From NCBI GenBank assembly GCA_024699005.1, contig JAILQN010000274.1:1-24623 (forward strand): a stretch of 24,623 nucleotides of DNA. The letters run 5' to 3'. Below the pieces are notes generated by a model, which made no database searches, was not told where the DNA came from, and saw only the letters and a program-made list of their open reading frames with translations. The translations under genes and the position numbers were made by a program. How positions within the stretch are numbered: the stretch's first letter is position 1; the number at the start of each line of letters is the position of its first letter. This stretch comes from Clostridia bacterium (GTDB lineage Bacteria > Bacillota_A > Clostridia > Oscillospirales > Acutalibacteraceae). Shown one piece after another: positions 14,792 to 23,052 of this stretch.

Positions 14792-16993
14792 TTATCTGCT
14801 TTCGATTGAAAATTTGATGCTGTCGGCGCGCTGTCTTATCTGAGCAGATAAACTTTCAACTATGGATTTTTTGACACTTTCAAAAACTTTGTTATCTTTA
14901 AGAGATAACTCGATTTTTCCTTTGATATCCGCTTCTGTCAGCTTTTTGTTTATTTTGGCGTCCTTAACCATGTTGCGGAGAAAATGCGGAAGATTGTATG
15001 CCTGCAGTTTTTTCTGAAGTTCACGTTTTATATTACTTGTGCCCCTCAGGACGGCTCTTGCCGCGACAATACCTCCAATGGCAATGATAACAATATCTCC
15101 CACGGGCCAGGCAGCAACGAGAATTTCAAGCACGAGTATAAACAGTGTTTCGGATATCAACGGCAATACTATACCCAAAACAGTACCGACAACTATCGGC
15201 GTCAGAATGCCTGCGACAATTCCGGTGACAGCCGCCAACAGGCCGCTGACCACACCGACAATCGTCTCCGTAGGATTCAATGTTACCTTGCCGATATTCA
15301 CATCGTTTATTCTGAATAAGTCCAGATCTGCTATCGACATGTTTTTTACTCCGTATTTTTGGCAGATTTCGCCGAGCTTTCTCTTAAGAGCTTCGCCGAT
15401 ATCGGAGCTGAACCACTGTGATAAAGCCTTTATAAAATCGGCATTGTTCTCAAGAAGTCTGTTTATATTTATTTCCGAACAATCCGCTTCGATGGCGTTG
15501 TTCATGTCGTCAAGTGTAACAAATTTCATATCCCTCCATTGTGAAACACGTGTTTTTACGATGCTCAGGACCTCTGTTTCTATTATGCCGGAAAGACGGC
15601 TGCAAAGAAGAGGGTATTTATCTTTTATCAATTTTGGCAAGTCCTCATTAATAAACTTCCTGATATCTTTCTGGAACTCCTTGGATGTCTCATTCGCGGG
15701 ACCGACAAGCGCAAGCCCTTTTGATATTGTGCGCGCCGGGTCAAAATCATAAAGGATTTCCGCTTGAAAAATATCATTTATCGTATCCTTGACAAAGGAC
15801 ATTTTGGACGCGCTTCCGGTCAGGATGATCTTGCCGATTTTAAGTCCGTGGCTGTCGATTTTCCGTTTCTGTTCTCTGAAAAACTGACTGAAACAGTCCA
15901 GCCAGGATTTTTCTCCGATCATGACAGCTTCGCGTTCGTTCAGATTCGCGGTCTTTTCAACAGCCTTACGGACAGAAGCCGTTTTTATCAAATCCATTAC
16001 TGTATCCTGGTCAAGATCCACGGGCATCAATCCATGAACAAAAATCGATGTCATTCCGCCTGCGGAAAAAATGTCTTCTTTAGCTTTACGGCAATTCAGC
16101 AGCACGCCGTTATCAAAAGTCGGGTTCAATTTCGCCAGCTCCACGTAACCTTGTCTCATGGTCGGATCAAGATTCTGTATAAACCAGTCTTTTATCAGAT
16201 AGTCGATACATCTTGCGCCAAGATAGGTGCTGCCGTCATTATACAGGTGATTGATGCCGTCAGGCGACATGACTGTCAGATCAATAGTAGAAGAACCGAT
16301 GTCTATCAGCAATACCGAGGATCCGTCGGCGGGTACCAGATGATTGTTCTTGTCGTTTTTAACATAGAGAAACGCTGCGCGGGATTCCGCTGCCAATACG
16401 ATTTCGGCAGGCTTATCCTCAAATGTCGAATCACCCAAAACCGACTGAGAAAGAACAGCTCTGTATACAGCAATATCCAGGTCGTTCCACTTTGTAGGAT
16501 GTCCTACGCAGAATGTGACAGACTCACAATCGGATATTTCATCTTTAATTCTGTCGTAAAAATTCGGAGCGCAGAACACGTTGTTGGTAAAAGAAATGAC
16601 AGATTCTGCGAATTGTTCGAAACTCTCGTTATTCAGTTCGGGGAATTCGTCTTTACTGATCTGCATGCCGTTATCCGACATGGATATTATTTTCTGCTTT
16701 CTTTCCTCGGAAATTTCACCTGTCAGGTCTGTTGGCCGACGCTTGAAATTGGCTTGTATGTTTCTGTATTTATCCGGGAACCTGCTTACTTTCGACGCAA
16801 AAACAAAACCTCCGTTATCATCAAAAGCGTAAACCGTCGGAATAGCCACACCGCATTGAGTGGAATCCGGCATGGTAACATTCTTGAACTGAAAAGGTAT
16901 AGCCTGTGTTACCAACTGCTTGTCTATTACAATCAGATCTACGATAGTTTCTCCGTCACCGAGATCATACCCTATGTAAGCTTTTTTTGACAT
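14792..16993 (-). CDS. Hsp70/actin-fold ATPase with C-terminal membrane domain
   Basis: A 733-residue protein. The Hsp70-type nucleotide-binding fold spans about 1-435: phosphate-1 AYIGYDLGDGET (5-16), a connecting AAESRAAFLY (201-210), phosphate-2 VLLIDIGSSTIDLTV (227-241) and adenosine motif IILTGSASKM (389-398). No Hsp70 substrate-binding beta domain follows. Instead there is a helical region (435-570), a glycine-rich hydrophobic stretch at 576-648 able to form three or four membrane helices, and a basic amphipathic helical tail. The build suggests a membrane-tethered ATPase switch rather than a housekeeping DnaK. GGAGG precedes ATG 16993. It follows the coiled-coil gene by 18 bases. Confidence 0.88.
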   Translation of the reverse strand: MSKKAYIGYDLGDGETIVDLIVIDKQLVTQAIPFQFKNVTMPDSTQCGVAIPTVYAFDDNGGFVFASKVSRFPDKYRNIQANFKRRPTDLTGEISEERKQKIISMSDNGMQISKDEFPELNNESFEQFAESVISFTNNVFCAPNFYDRIKDEISDCESVTFCVGHPTKWNDLDIAVYRAVLSQSVLGDSTFEDKPAEIVLAAESRAAFLYVKNDKNNHLVPADGSSVLLIDIGSSTIDLTVMSPDGINHLYNDGSTYLGARCIDYLIKDWFIQNLDPTMRQGYVELAKLNPTFDNGVLLNCRKAKEDIFSAGGMTSIFVHGLMPVDLDQDTVMDLIKTASVRKAVEKTANLNEREAVMIGEKSWLDCFSQFFREQKRKIDSHGLKIGKIILTGSASKMSFVKDTINDIFQAEILYDFDPARTISKGLALVGPANETSKEFQKDIRKFINEDLPKLIKDKYPLLCSRLSGIIETEVLSIVKTRVSQWRDMKFVTLDDMNNAIEADCSEININRLLENNADFIKALSQWFSSDIGEALKRKLGEICQKYGVKNMSIADLDLFRINDVNIGKVTLNPTETIVGVVSGLLAAVTGIVAGILTPIVVGTVLGIVLPLISETLFILVLEILVAAWPVGDIVIIAIGGIVAARAVLRGTSNIKRELQKKLQAYNLPHFLRNMVKDAKINKKLTEADIKGKIELSLKDNKVFESVKKSIVESLSAQIRQRADSIKFSIESR

Positions 16994-17011
16994 TTTATAT
17001 AACCTCCACCG

Positions 17012-17740
17012 TCACTTGATAAATATTGTTCCGCTGCATACAACTCTATCGCCCGACATTATGCACGGTATCTCGTTCTTACTGTCCGGATCGTTTAAAT
17101 GAAGTTCGGCAAACATCTCTTCTTTTGCCAATGGCAGGTCATCGCCGGAGAAAACTGCTGATAAAGACAAATGATAAAGAAGTTGATTTGCGGCATCTTT
17201 TGTTTCATCTGTCGCATCGCTGCTTAAAACTTTCTGTGCCCATATGCCAATGTCCCTTTCGGTTTTCTCGTTTTTGATTATTTCCTGATTCAGACGGTTC
17301 TGAACTTTATCCAGTTCGGAATTCATATCCCGGTTCTGTTCCAATAGTGCGTCAAACTGAGATTTTACTTCGTTTGTCGATGCGGCAAGTATTTCTGCCA
17401 GATCAATAACCGCTGTCTCGAATTCATTGTCATTTAAAGAAATCGGTTTCGTCGACAGATCGATATCGGATCCTTCAACGGCTGATTTTATTTTGGAAAT
17501 AACTTCCTGGATTTTAATGATTTTTCTTCCGCTTAAGCCAAGAACACGATTGATCGGGTTTGCGGAAGAATGACTCAGCTCGTCTGAGATGATCTCTTCA
17601 ATTGCGTTGCTGTCAACATCTACGCTATTCAACAATGAAACGATTCTGTCAGCGATGACTTCGCTGTTTGCCACGGTTTTTTCATTGAATGCGTCCGATA
17701 CGATTGCGGATGCGTTTTGCAAAACTTCATTGTTTTTCAC
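17012..17740 (-). CDS. Coiled-coil protein, possible partner of the Hsp70-like ATPase
   Basis: A 242-residue soluble protein starting at GTG 17740 behind GGAGG at good spacing. Residues 1-120 are helical. Residues about 120-160 show a coiled-coil pattern (VKSQFDALLEQNRDMNSELD; VQNRLNQEIIKNEKTERDIG). A shorter helical part follows, and the end is beta-like (EIPCIMSGDRVVCSGTIFIK). A long coiled coil ahead of a small helical and beta end recalls GrpE, the nucleotide exchange factor of Hsp70. I see no GrpE signature motif, so this is only an analogy supported by the gene's place directly before the Hsp70-like gene. Confidence 0.8.
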   Translation of the reverse strand: MKNNEVLQNASAIVSDAFNEKTVANSEVIADRIVSLLNSVDVDSNAIEEIISDELSHSSANPINRVLGLSGRKIIKIQEVISKIKSAVEGSDIDLSTKPISLNDNEFETAVIDLAEILAASTNEVKSQFDALLEQNRDMNSELDKVQNRLNQEIIKNEKTERDIGIWAQKVLSSDATDETKDAANQLLYHLSLSAVFSGDDLPLAKEEMFAELHLNDPDSKNEIPCIMSGDRVVCSGTIFIK

Positions 17741-17757
17741 TTAAATAACCTCCGGTT

Positions 17758-18015
17758 TTAATTGTCGTATATAACTTCCAACGGCAAACTGTCATCTTCT
17801 GTTTTATAGATTTCCCATAAATCCGATTCTGACAGGTTTTCGTTGTTACTTGAAAATGTTCTGATATGGACAACGTTATCATTATCGATATATGAATCCA
17901 GCACCTCTGCAAATCCGTCAAGCTTGTTCGCCAATTCTTCGGGCAACAGCTGTCGTATTGCTTCCGTGCCCGGTATGATACTGTCAAAAAACTTTTTTGA
18001 AATATGATCTGACAT
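17758..18015 (-). CDS. Small hypothetical acidic protein, 85 residues
   Basis: ATG 18015 lies nine bases after AAGGAG. The protein is acidic, starts with SKKFFDSIIPGTEAIRQLLP and ELANKLDGFAEVLDSY (two helices) and ends with LPLEVIYDN. No family is recognised. The stop is 17 bases before the start of the coiled-coil gene, so it belongs to the same transcript. A small helical protein at the head of an ATPase operon may be an adaptor or sensor, which cannot be shown here. Confidence 0.7.
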   Translation of the reverse strand: MSDHISKKFFDSIIPGTEAIRQLLPEELANKLDGFAEVLDSYIDNDNVVHIRTFSSNNENLSESDLWEIYKTEDDSLPLEVIYDN

Positions 18016-18090
18016 ACGAAAAACTCCTTGAATGACAACAAAATGATACCATTGTTAAAGATAAATACGGCTATTTTTCATTTTTAAGCG

Positions 18091-18840
18091 TCAAACAGAT
18101 ATATTTTGCATATAATCACTAACCGCTTTTGTATATTTTCTGCTTACAGGGATTCTGACACCTTCATTTGTGATGATCTCATGCATGGTTTTGTCATACA
18201 CTGATATGACCGAATAATTGACTGCAAAGCTTTGATGGACTCGGAAGAAATATTTAGAGTACGGTGCAACAATATCGTCCATCTTGCCGAGTTTTTTATA
18301 AACAGTGCCGTCCCTGCTTACGCACATGACATACTTTAAATCGCTTTGGAAATACGCCACAGCGGATATGGAAACCGAATAATCTCCCTTTTTCGTTGAA
18401 ATCTGAATAACGTTATCGCTATTTCTCAGCATGTCAAAACACATAGAACTGTACTTCATGATTCCTGTCTGGTCATCTGAGCCGTCAAGATGTCCCGCAG
18501 GTCGAAGCAGCAAATATTTGCAGATCTCTTCTTTTGGATTTCCTACCGGTATAGACATACACCATGGATTTTTTAAAAAAAGATTCTGCAGATCTGATTG
18601 ATGCGTTTTGAGGAAATCATAAGAAACAAATATCATGTCAAGGGAATCAAAGTTTTTCAGCAGTAAATCAAAATCATCCGGATAATACGCTATATCGATA
18701 TCCCGATTCTCCAATGTATCGTTTTCGGTATCTCCGGATAAGGAAAGATCATGGATTTTTAAAGCAGCCGAAATCAGGGCCTTTGTCAGCTCGTTCTCTT
18801 TGACTGCATCCTTAAGAATCAAACCGCATCTGATTATCAT
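18091..18840 (-). CDS. LytTR-family transcriptional regulator
   Basis: A 249-residue protein. The C-terminal 100 residues are a LytTR DNA-binding domain: VIQISTKKGDYSVSISAVAY, FQSDLKYVMCVSRDGTVYKK, the signature YFFRVHQSFAVNYSVI and VRIPVSRKYTKAV. The N-terminal 120 residues look like a degenerate receiver or sensor (DIDIAYYPDDFDLLLKNFDS; DMIFVSYDFLK; PVGNPKEEICKYLLL). A clear phosphoacceptor Asp site and a Lys in the usual context are not obvious, so phosphorylation is doubtful. ATG 18840 has AGGTGG at correct spacing; the GTG at 18849 would overlap it. No histidine kinase is nearby. It probably controls the following seven genes. Confidence 0.9.
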   Translation of the reverse strand: MIIRCGLILKDAVKENELTKALISAALKIHDLSLSGDTENDTLENRDIDIAYYPDDFDLLLKNFDSLDMIFVSYDFLKTHQSDLQNLFLKNPWCMSIPVGNPKEEICKYLLLRPAGHLDGSDDQTGIMKYSSMCFDMLRNSDNVIQISTKKGDYSVSISAVAYFQSDLKYVMCVSRDGTVYKKLGKMDDIVAPYSKYFFRVHQSFAVNYSVISVYDKTMHEIITNEGVRIPVSRKYTKAVSDYMQNISV

Positions 18841-19258
18841 TGAATCCACCTGTCAATTCCGTAATAATACTGATCAGGATACCTTCGGTAAGACTTGCAG
18901 CCATTCTTTTATCGTTTCATCGTTAAAACGAGCAACAAACCTTCACGAACGTGCAACCTGATCCATATCGGCTTTTTTGTACAAAAATGTATAATAATAC
19001 AAAGTTTATCATAAATATCCGGATGCTTCAAATTATTTTTTTTAAATTAGACGTATCCTGACTTTCGTGCGATCATCTTACGTAAAGCTCTGCCTTCGTC
19101 ATGTTTGTCTACGTGAGATCTGACAGATCCCTCCGTAGAATACCAGGAATGATTATTATACGTTCCGGATCTGTCCCTGCGGCGGAACGGCATGCTTTAC
19201 CTTTCTGTTTGCCCGGTACAAATCAGGTGCAGAACAACATATTGTTGATCTGATCCGA
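18841..19258. other. Non-coding stretch with hairpins upstream of the LytTR operon
   Basis: About 418 bases without a credible gene. It must hold the promoter of the minus-strand operon; the AT-rich stretch 18978-19020 (minus TATTATTATACAT) is the likely place, but no clear -35 is visible. Hairpins are seen at 19109-19138 (CTACG...CGTAG enclosing GAGATCT/AGAT), 19161-19189 (CGTTCCG/CGGAACG) and near 19252-19264 (CTGATC-C-GATCAG), the last overlapping the stop of the TipAS gene. These could be operators or transcript ends. Confidence 0.5.
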
Positions 19259-19660
19259 TCAGCGGTCGTATCCTACTTTGGTTTCTATCGCCCTGCTTAT
19301 GAATCCCGCAGTGCCTTCGCCGTGACGGTCGATGTTCCGTCTGAAGCGTTCGTCGGAGGTATACATCCGGCCGAGGCCGGCAAGGACGGCGTCGGTGCAG
19401 GTGTAGAAGTTCCCGGTAATATACTTCTGCAGTTCCGATACAAGCTCCTGCGCTTCAGGTGAATCCGGCGCGGAGCCGTTTTCAAGACATCCGGCAAACC
19501 GTCCGAATATCTTTTCCATGCCGGCGCTTATATCGCCGAACTTCTCTTCGGAATAATCCCTTGTTTTGGCGGAATACTCGGCGTAAGCCGCCGTGCCGCC
19601 CCACTTTTGTTCCGCTTCCGATCTGTATTTTTCAAATCCGTTGCCGTCAGCTGTTTTCAT
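19259..19660 (-). CDS. Solitary TipAS antibiotic-recognition domain protein
   Basis: A 133-residue protein equal to the effector-binding half of TipA-type MerR regulators. The family shows as FEKYRSEAEQKWGGTAAYAE, KTRDYSEEKF, then helices and the C-terminal FYTCTDAVLAGLGRMYTSDE and FRRNIDRHGEGTAGFI. In TipA this globin-like all-alpha fold binds thiopeptide antibiotics. The N-terminal MerR DNA-binding and dimerisation helices are missing, so this version may bind or sequester a ligand instead of acting on DNA. ATG 19660 has AAAGGAG ahead; ATG 19681 would leave the site inside the gene. It is divergent from the potassium channel gene. Confidence 0.88.
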   Translation of the reverse strand: MKTADGNGFEKYRSEAEQKWGGTAAYAEYSAKTRDYSEEKFGDISAGMEKIFGRFAGCLENGSAPDSPEAQELVSELQKYITGNFYTCTDAVLAGLGRMYTSDERFRRNIDRHGEGTAGFISRAIETKVGYDR

Positions 19661-19971
19661 CGGTTTTCTGGCTCCTTTCATGGTTCGGTAATATATATAA
19701 TCGCTTTGCCTGCCGGCAGGGCGGGCTTCGGCGTGAAATAATGCTGCGTCCGCACGCTCACGCCCGTCAGCAAGGCGGATCCCCCGATACGCATCTTCAT
19801 ATCTGTCGCCCCGCAGAACATATGATACACTATGACTCGGCGTGAGAGTCAGGAGTTTTTTTGTTTTTTTTCGCGGGGGGTAGAATTCGCGCGGAAAAGC
19901 GTGTTATAATCAGTTTGGTATATATCCGGTACGCAAAACTTTGTATGTATCTTTGCATGGAAAGGTCCGAT
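19661..19971. promoter_or_regulatory. Divergent promoter region between TipAS and channel genes
   Basis: About 310 bases. A perfect TATAAT at 19905-19910 on plus, preceded 17 bases earlier by only a weak -35 (AGAATT), fits the channel gene. AT-rich TATATATAAT just upstream of the TipAS gene (19691-19700) may be its minus-strand -10. A GACTC/GAGTC hairpin followed by T-runs lies at 19835-19868 and would stop plus-strand reading before the channel promoter. No small gene is evident. Confidence 0.5.
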
Positions 19972-20730
19972 ATGAGAAAACGATTATTCGAAATAATAGA
20001 AACAGCGAAGGAAGATGACCGGCTGAGCAACGTATACGACGTGTTTATGATGGTCGTTATAATTGCGAGCATGATCCCGCTGGCGTTCAAATCCGAGAAC
20101 ACGGTTTTCTTCTGGATCGATAAAACCGCGGCTGTGATATTTGTTCTGGATTATCTGCTCCGGCTGTCAACGGCGGATATGAAGCTCGGCAAAAAAACGC
20201 TGTCGTTTTTTCTTTACCCTTTTACGCCTATGGCGATAATCGATCTGCTCTGCATACTGCCGTCGCTGCATGTGATCCAGAGCGGTTTCCGGATCCTGAA
20301 GGTGTTCCGGCTGTTCCGGGCGCTGCGGGTGTTCCGGATTTTTAAGGCCGTCCGGTATTCAAGGAGCATACAGCTCATCAAAAACGTATTCATAACGCAA
20401 AAGAAGTCTTTTCTGACCGTAGGGCTGCTGGCGTTCGCATACGTTCTGATCTGCGCGCTTGTCGTTTTCAACGTTGAACCCGATTCCTTTGAGAATTTCT
20501 TTGACGCCATATACTGGGCGATGGTCTCTCTGACCACGATGGGATACGGCGATATTTATCCTGTTACGACGGTAGGCAGGATCGTGACGATGGCGTCGTC
20601 CGTGTTCGGTATCGCGATAATCGCCCTGCCGTCGGGCATCATCACGGCGGGTTTTCTGGAAGGGCTGAACAAAGAAAGATACAGGAAGGAAGAGAAAGAC
20701 AGGAAAGAAGAAAAAGACAAAACCGAATAG
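19972..20730 (+). CDS. Voltage-gated potassium channel (Kv-type, 6TM)
   Basis: A 252-residue membrane protein. Hydrophobic segments S1 (VFMMVVIIASMIPLAF), S2/S3 (TAAVIFVLDYLLRL; PMAIIDLLCILPSL), an arginine-rich S4 (FRILKVFRLFRALRVFRIFK) with basic residues every third position, S5, the pore helix and selectivity filter TTMGYGD, and S6 are all present. The charged tail (KEEKDRKEEKDK) is cytoplasmic. It should form tetramers that pass K+ on depolarisation. I chose ATG 19972 because AAAGG precedes it at correct spacing; earlier in-frame ATGs (19945, 19957) have none. The length is normal for prokaryotic Kv channels without an RCK domain. Confidence 0.93.
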   Translation: MRKRLFEIIETAKEDDRLSNVYDVFMMVVIIASMIPLAFKSENTVFFWIDKTAAVIFVLDYLLRLSTADMKLGKKTLSFFLYPFTPMAIIDLLCILPSLHVIQSGFRILKVFRLFRALRVFRIFKAVRYSRSIQLIKNVFITQKKSFLTVGLLAFAYVLICALVVFNVEPDSFENFFDAIYWAMVSLTTMGYGDIYPVTTVGRIVTMASSVFGIAIIALPSGIITAGFLEGLNKERYRKEEKDRKEEKDKTE

Positions 20731-20800
20731 GCAATATTCTGTCCGTTCGGCGGGAGAGAGTTTCTGCTCCCGGAATACCGCAGGAAGGGAGGTATTCGTC

Positions 20801-22045
20801 ATGGCTTACAGCGAGCTGATAAAAAACTTCGACCGCATCCGCGACTATATGCGGGAATTCTACGTATACGGCTTCAAAAGCCGTGACGAATATACGAAGA
20901 AAAGCGCCCGTTCCTATGACGACGAACGCCGGCGTCTGGAAAGCTGGCTCGGCGATCATATGGGGTTCAGACAGACGCCTGACGGGAAGAACGTGTTTAT
21001 TTCCATAGACAGCCGGGTCTCGCGTCACAACCCGCTGTACAAGGCGTGGAAAACGAAAAGCTTTACCGACGGCGATATTACGCTGCATTTTATGATATTC
21101 GACATCCTGAGTTCGCCAGATACCGTGCTGACGCTGAATGAACTGTCGGAAAGGATAGACGGGTATCTTCTTTCCTTCAGCGGGTACAAAGCATTTGATT
21201 CGTCCACGGTCCGCAAAAAACTCAACGAATATGTTTCCGAAGGGATCATAGTATCGGAAAAACGCGGAAAAACGATGTATTACCGGCGCGCCGGTACGGT
21301 CGGATTTCACGACACCGATATTCTCGATTTCTTTTCGGAGGTCGCTCCCTGCGGCGTGATCGGCTCTTATCTTCTCGATAAGGAGCAGCGGCACGACGGA
21401 CATTTTACTTTCAAGCATCATTATATTACCGGCGCCATGGACAGTGATATAGTATGCCGGCTGTTTGAGGCGATGGGTGAAAAAAGATGCGTCTTGCTTG
21501 AAACCGTGAACCGTTACAGGGACAGCGTCACGGAAAATCAGGTCGTGCCTCTCCGTATAATGATCAGCGCGGTGAGCGGCAGACAGTATCTTATGGCGTA
21601 CGTTCCGCGTTTCAGACGGATCACGTCTTTCAGAACGGACAATATCCTTTCGGTAAAGCCTGAAGATAAATGCGACAGCTTTGACCGGCTGCGTGAGGCG
21701 CTCGACGGAATGACGCCTTATATCTGGGGCGTCAGCACGCAGAGCAGATCCGGAGACCGTACGGAACACGTGGAATTCACGATCGTATACGCGCCGGACG
21801 AAACGCATATCCCCATGCGTCTTGAACGCGAAAAACGCTGCGGTACGGTGGAGATCACTGACGACGGACACGCCCGGTTCAGCGCCGACGTCTTCGATTC
21901 AAGCGAACTTGTCCCGTGGATCAGGACGTTCATCTGCAGGATCACGGACATCAGCTTTTCAAACAGGGAGCTCGAAGCGCAGTTCCGGAGTGATATTGAG
22001 GATATGTACGCGCTTTACGGCGTGAAAGGCGGTGACTCTCCGTGA
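20801..22045 (+). CDS. WYL-domain transcriptional regulator, first of a pair
   Basis: A 414-residue protein. Residues about 15-65 and 100-165 contain helix-turn-helix-like parts (ARSYDDERRRLESWLGDHMG; FDSSTVRKKLNEYVSEGIIV followed by a basic wing). A WYL-type beta domain spans about 230-310 (VVPLRIMISAVSGRQYLMAY; RFRRITSFRTDNILSV) and a WCX-like extension follows to 405. In this family WYL binds a small ligand or nucleic acid and controls DNA binding. A strong AAGGGAGG precedes ATG 20801. The stop overlaps the start of the second WYL-like gene, so they are coupled, perhaps as a heteromer. Confidence 0.85.
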   Translation: MAYSELIKNFDRIRDYMREFYVYGFKSRDEYTKKSARSYDDERRRLESWLGDHMGFRQTPDGKNVFISIDSRVSRHNPLYKAWKTKSFTDGDITLHFMIFDILSSPDTVLTLNELSERIDGYLLSFSGYKAFDSSTVRKKLNEYVSEGIIVSEKRGKTMYYRRAGTVGFHDTDILDFFSEVAPCGVIGSYLLDKEQRHDGHFTFKHHYITGAMDSDIVCRLFEAMGEKRCVLLETVNRYRDSVTENQVVPLRIMISAVSGRQYLMAYVPRFRRITSFRTDNILSVKPEDKCDSFDRLREALDGMTPYIWGVSTQSRSGDRTEHVEFTIVYAPDETHIPMRLEREKRCGTVEITDDGHARFSADVFDSSELVPWIRTFICRITDISFSNRELEAQFRSDIEDMYALYGVKGGDSP

Positions 22046-22953
22046 TGTTCAGCGAACTTTACGGCGCTTATTACAATACTGTCGCCGCCGTGCTGAGAGC
22101 CGCGGTGGAACGTCCTCTCGGGAAGGACGAACTGCATGAGATCATCAGCGAAAACGCGTTCGGCGAAAGCGTTCTGAATATTGAACCCGCGATAACGGGG
22201 GAGAGGTGGCAGCTTATCCGCCGGGACGGCACCACTCCTTTGAAAAACGCCCCCACCATGCCGCTCACGACGCTTGAAAAACGCTGGCTGAAAGCGGTTT
22301 TTTCCGATCCGAGGATCAGGCTTTTTTCTGATGAACTGCCGGAGCTGCCCGGCGTCGAGCCGCTTTTCGGTCCGGATGACTTTTCCGTATTCGATAAATA
22401 TTCGGACGGGGATCCTTACGAAGACGAAGAGTATATCCGGAACTTCCGCCTGATACTCGGCGCGATCCGCAGCAGGACGCCTCTGCATATCGAAATGACC
22501 GGCGGAAAGGGCAGACGCACCCACGTGATAATGATGCCCGATCAGCTGGAGTATTCCGAAAAAGACGATAAATTCAGGCTGATCGGCTCCGGCTGCAGAT
22601 ACGGCGGGACCGTCAACCTCGGAAGGATCGTCAGCTGTGAGCAGTATAAAAAGCCGTTCGTTTTTTATGACTCGAAAACCGCGGGAGACAGGGAACGTAC
22701 GGTGGAATTCGAGCTGTTTGACCGAAGGCGCGCGTTGGAACGGGTGCTTCTCCATTTCGCTCATTTTGAGAAACAGGCGGAAAAGCTGGACGGGGACCGG
22801 TACAGGGTGACGCTCAGATACGACGCGGAGGACGAGACGGAGCTTGTTATAAGGCTGCTGTCTTTCGGGCCGATGGTAAGGGTGACGTCGCCGGAGTCTT
22901 TTGTCGGGCTTATAAAAGAAAGGCTGATAAGCCAGAAAAACTGCGGACTTTAA
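22042..22953 (+). CDS. WYL-family regulator, second of a pair
   Basis: A 303-residue protein lacking an obvious N-terminal winged helix of normal length. After LSPLTTLEKRW-like residues typical of the linker (here MPLTTLEKRWLKAVFSDPRI), residues about 150-215 form a WYL-like domain (LHIEMTGGKGRRTHVIMMPD; FRLIGSGCRYGGTVNLGRIV) and the end is a WCX domain (RALERVLLHFAHFEKQAEKL; RLLSFGPMVRVTSPESFVGL). The start is GTG 22042 or ATG 22045, both behind GGCGGTG and overlapping the previous stop. Having a regulator with and one without a clear HTH side by side suggests that they work as one unit. Confidence 0.82.
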   Translation: MMFSELYGAYYNTVAAVLRAAVERPLGKDELHEIISENAFGESVLNIEPAITGERWQLIRRDGTTPLKNAPTMPLTTLEKRWLKAVFSDPRIRLFSDELPELPGVEPLFGPDDFSVFDKYSDGDPYEDEEYIRNFRLILGAIRSRTPLHIEMTGGKGRRTHVIMMPDQLEYSEKDDKFRLIGSGCRYGGTVNLGRIVSCEQYKKPFVFYDSKTAGDRERTVEFELFDRRRALERVLLHFAHFEKQAEKLDGDRYRVTLRYDAEDETELVIRLLSFGPMVRVTSPESFVGLIKERLISQKNCGL

Positions 22954-23052
22954 AGTAAAGACACCTGATCTTGCGGGGATCTTTATCTTTTGGTCTTTAA
23001 GACCGGGTACAGGAAACTGAAGCGGTGACCGATACGTTGAAGGGAGCGCGTT

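Noticed and set aside
15764..16990. 408-codon open frame on plus
   Set aside because: Exact antisense of the Hsp70 nucleotide-binding region; no motif of its own.
18930..18960. Repeated CGTT-containing words that might be LytTR binding sites
   Set aside because: They match the LytTR consensus only partly and the spacing is not the usual 12-13 bases, so I do not call a site.
20642..21871. 409-codon open frame on minus
   Set aside because: Antisense to the potassium-channel end and the first WYL gene, which have clear motifs and ribosome binding sites.
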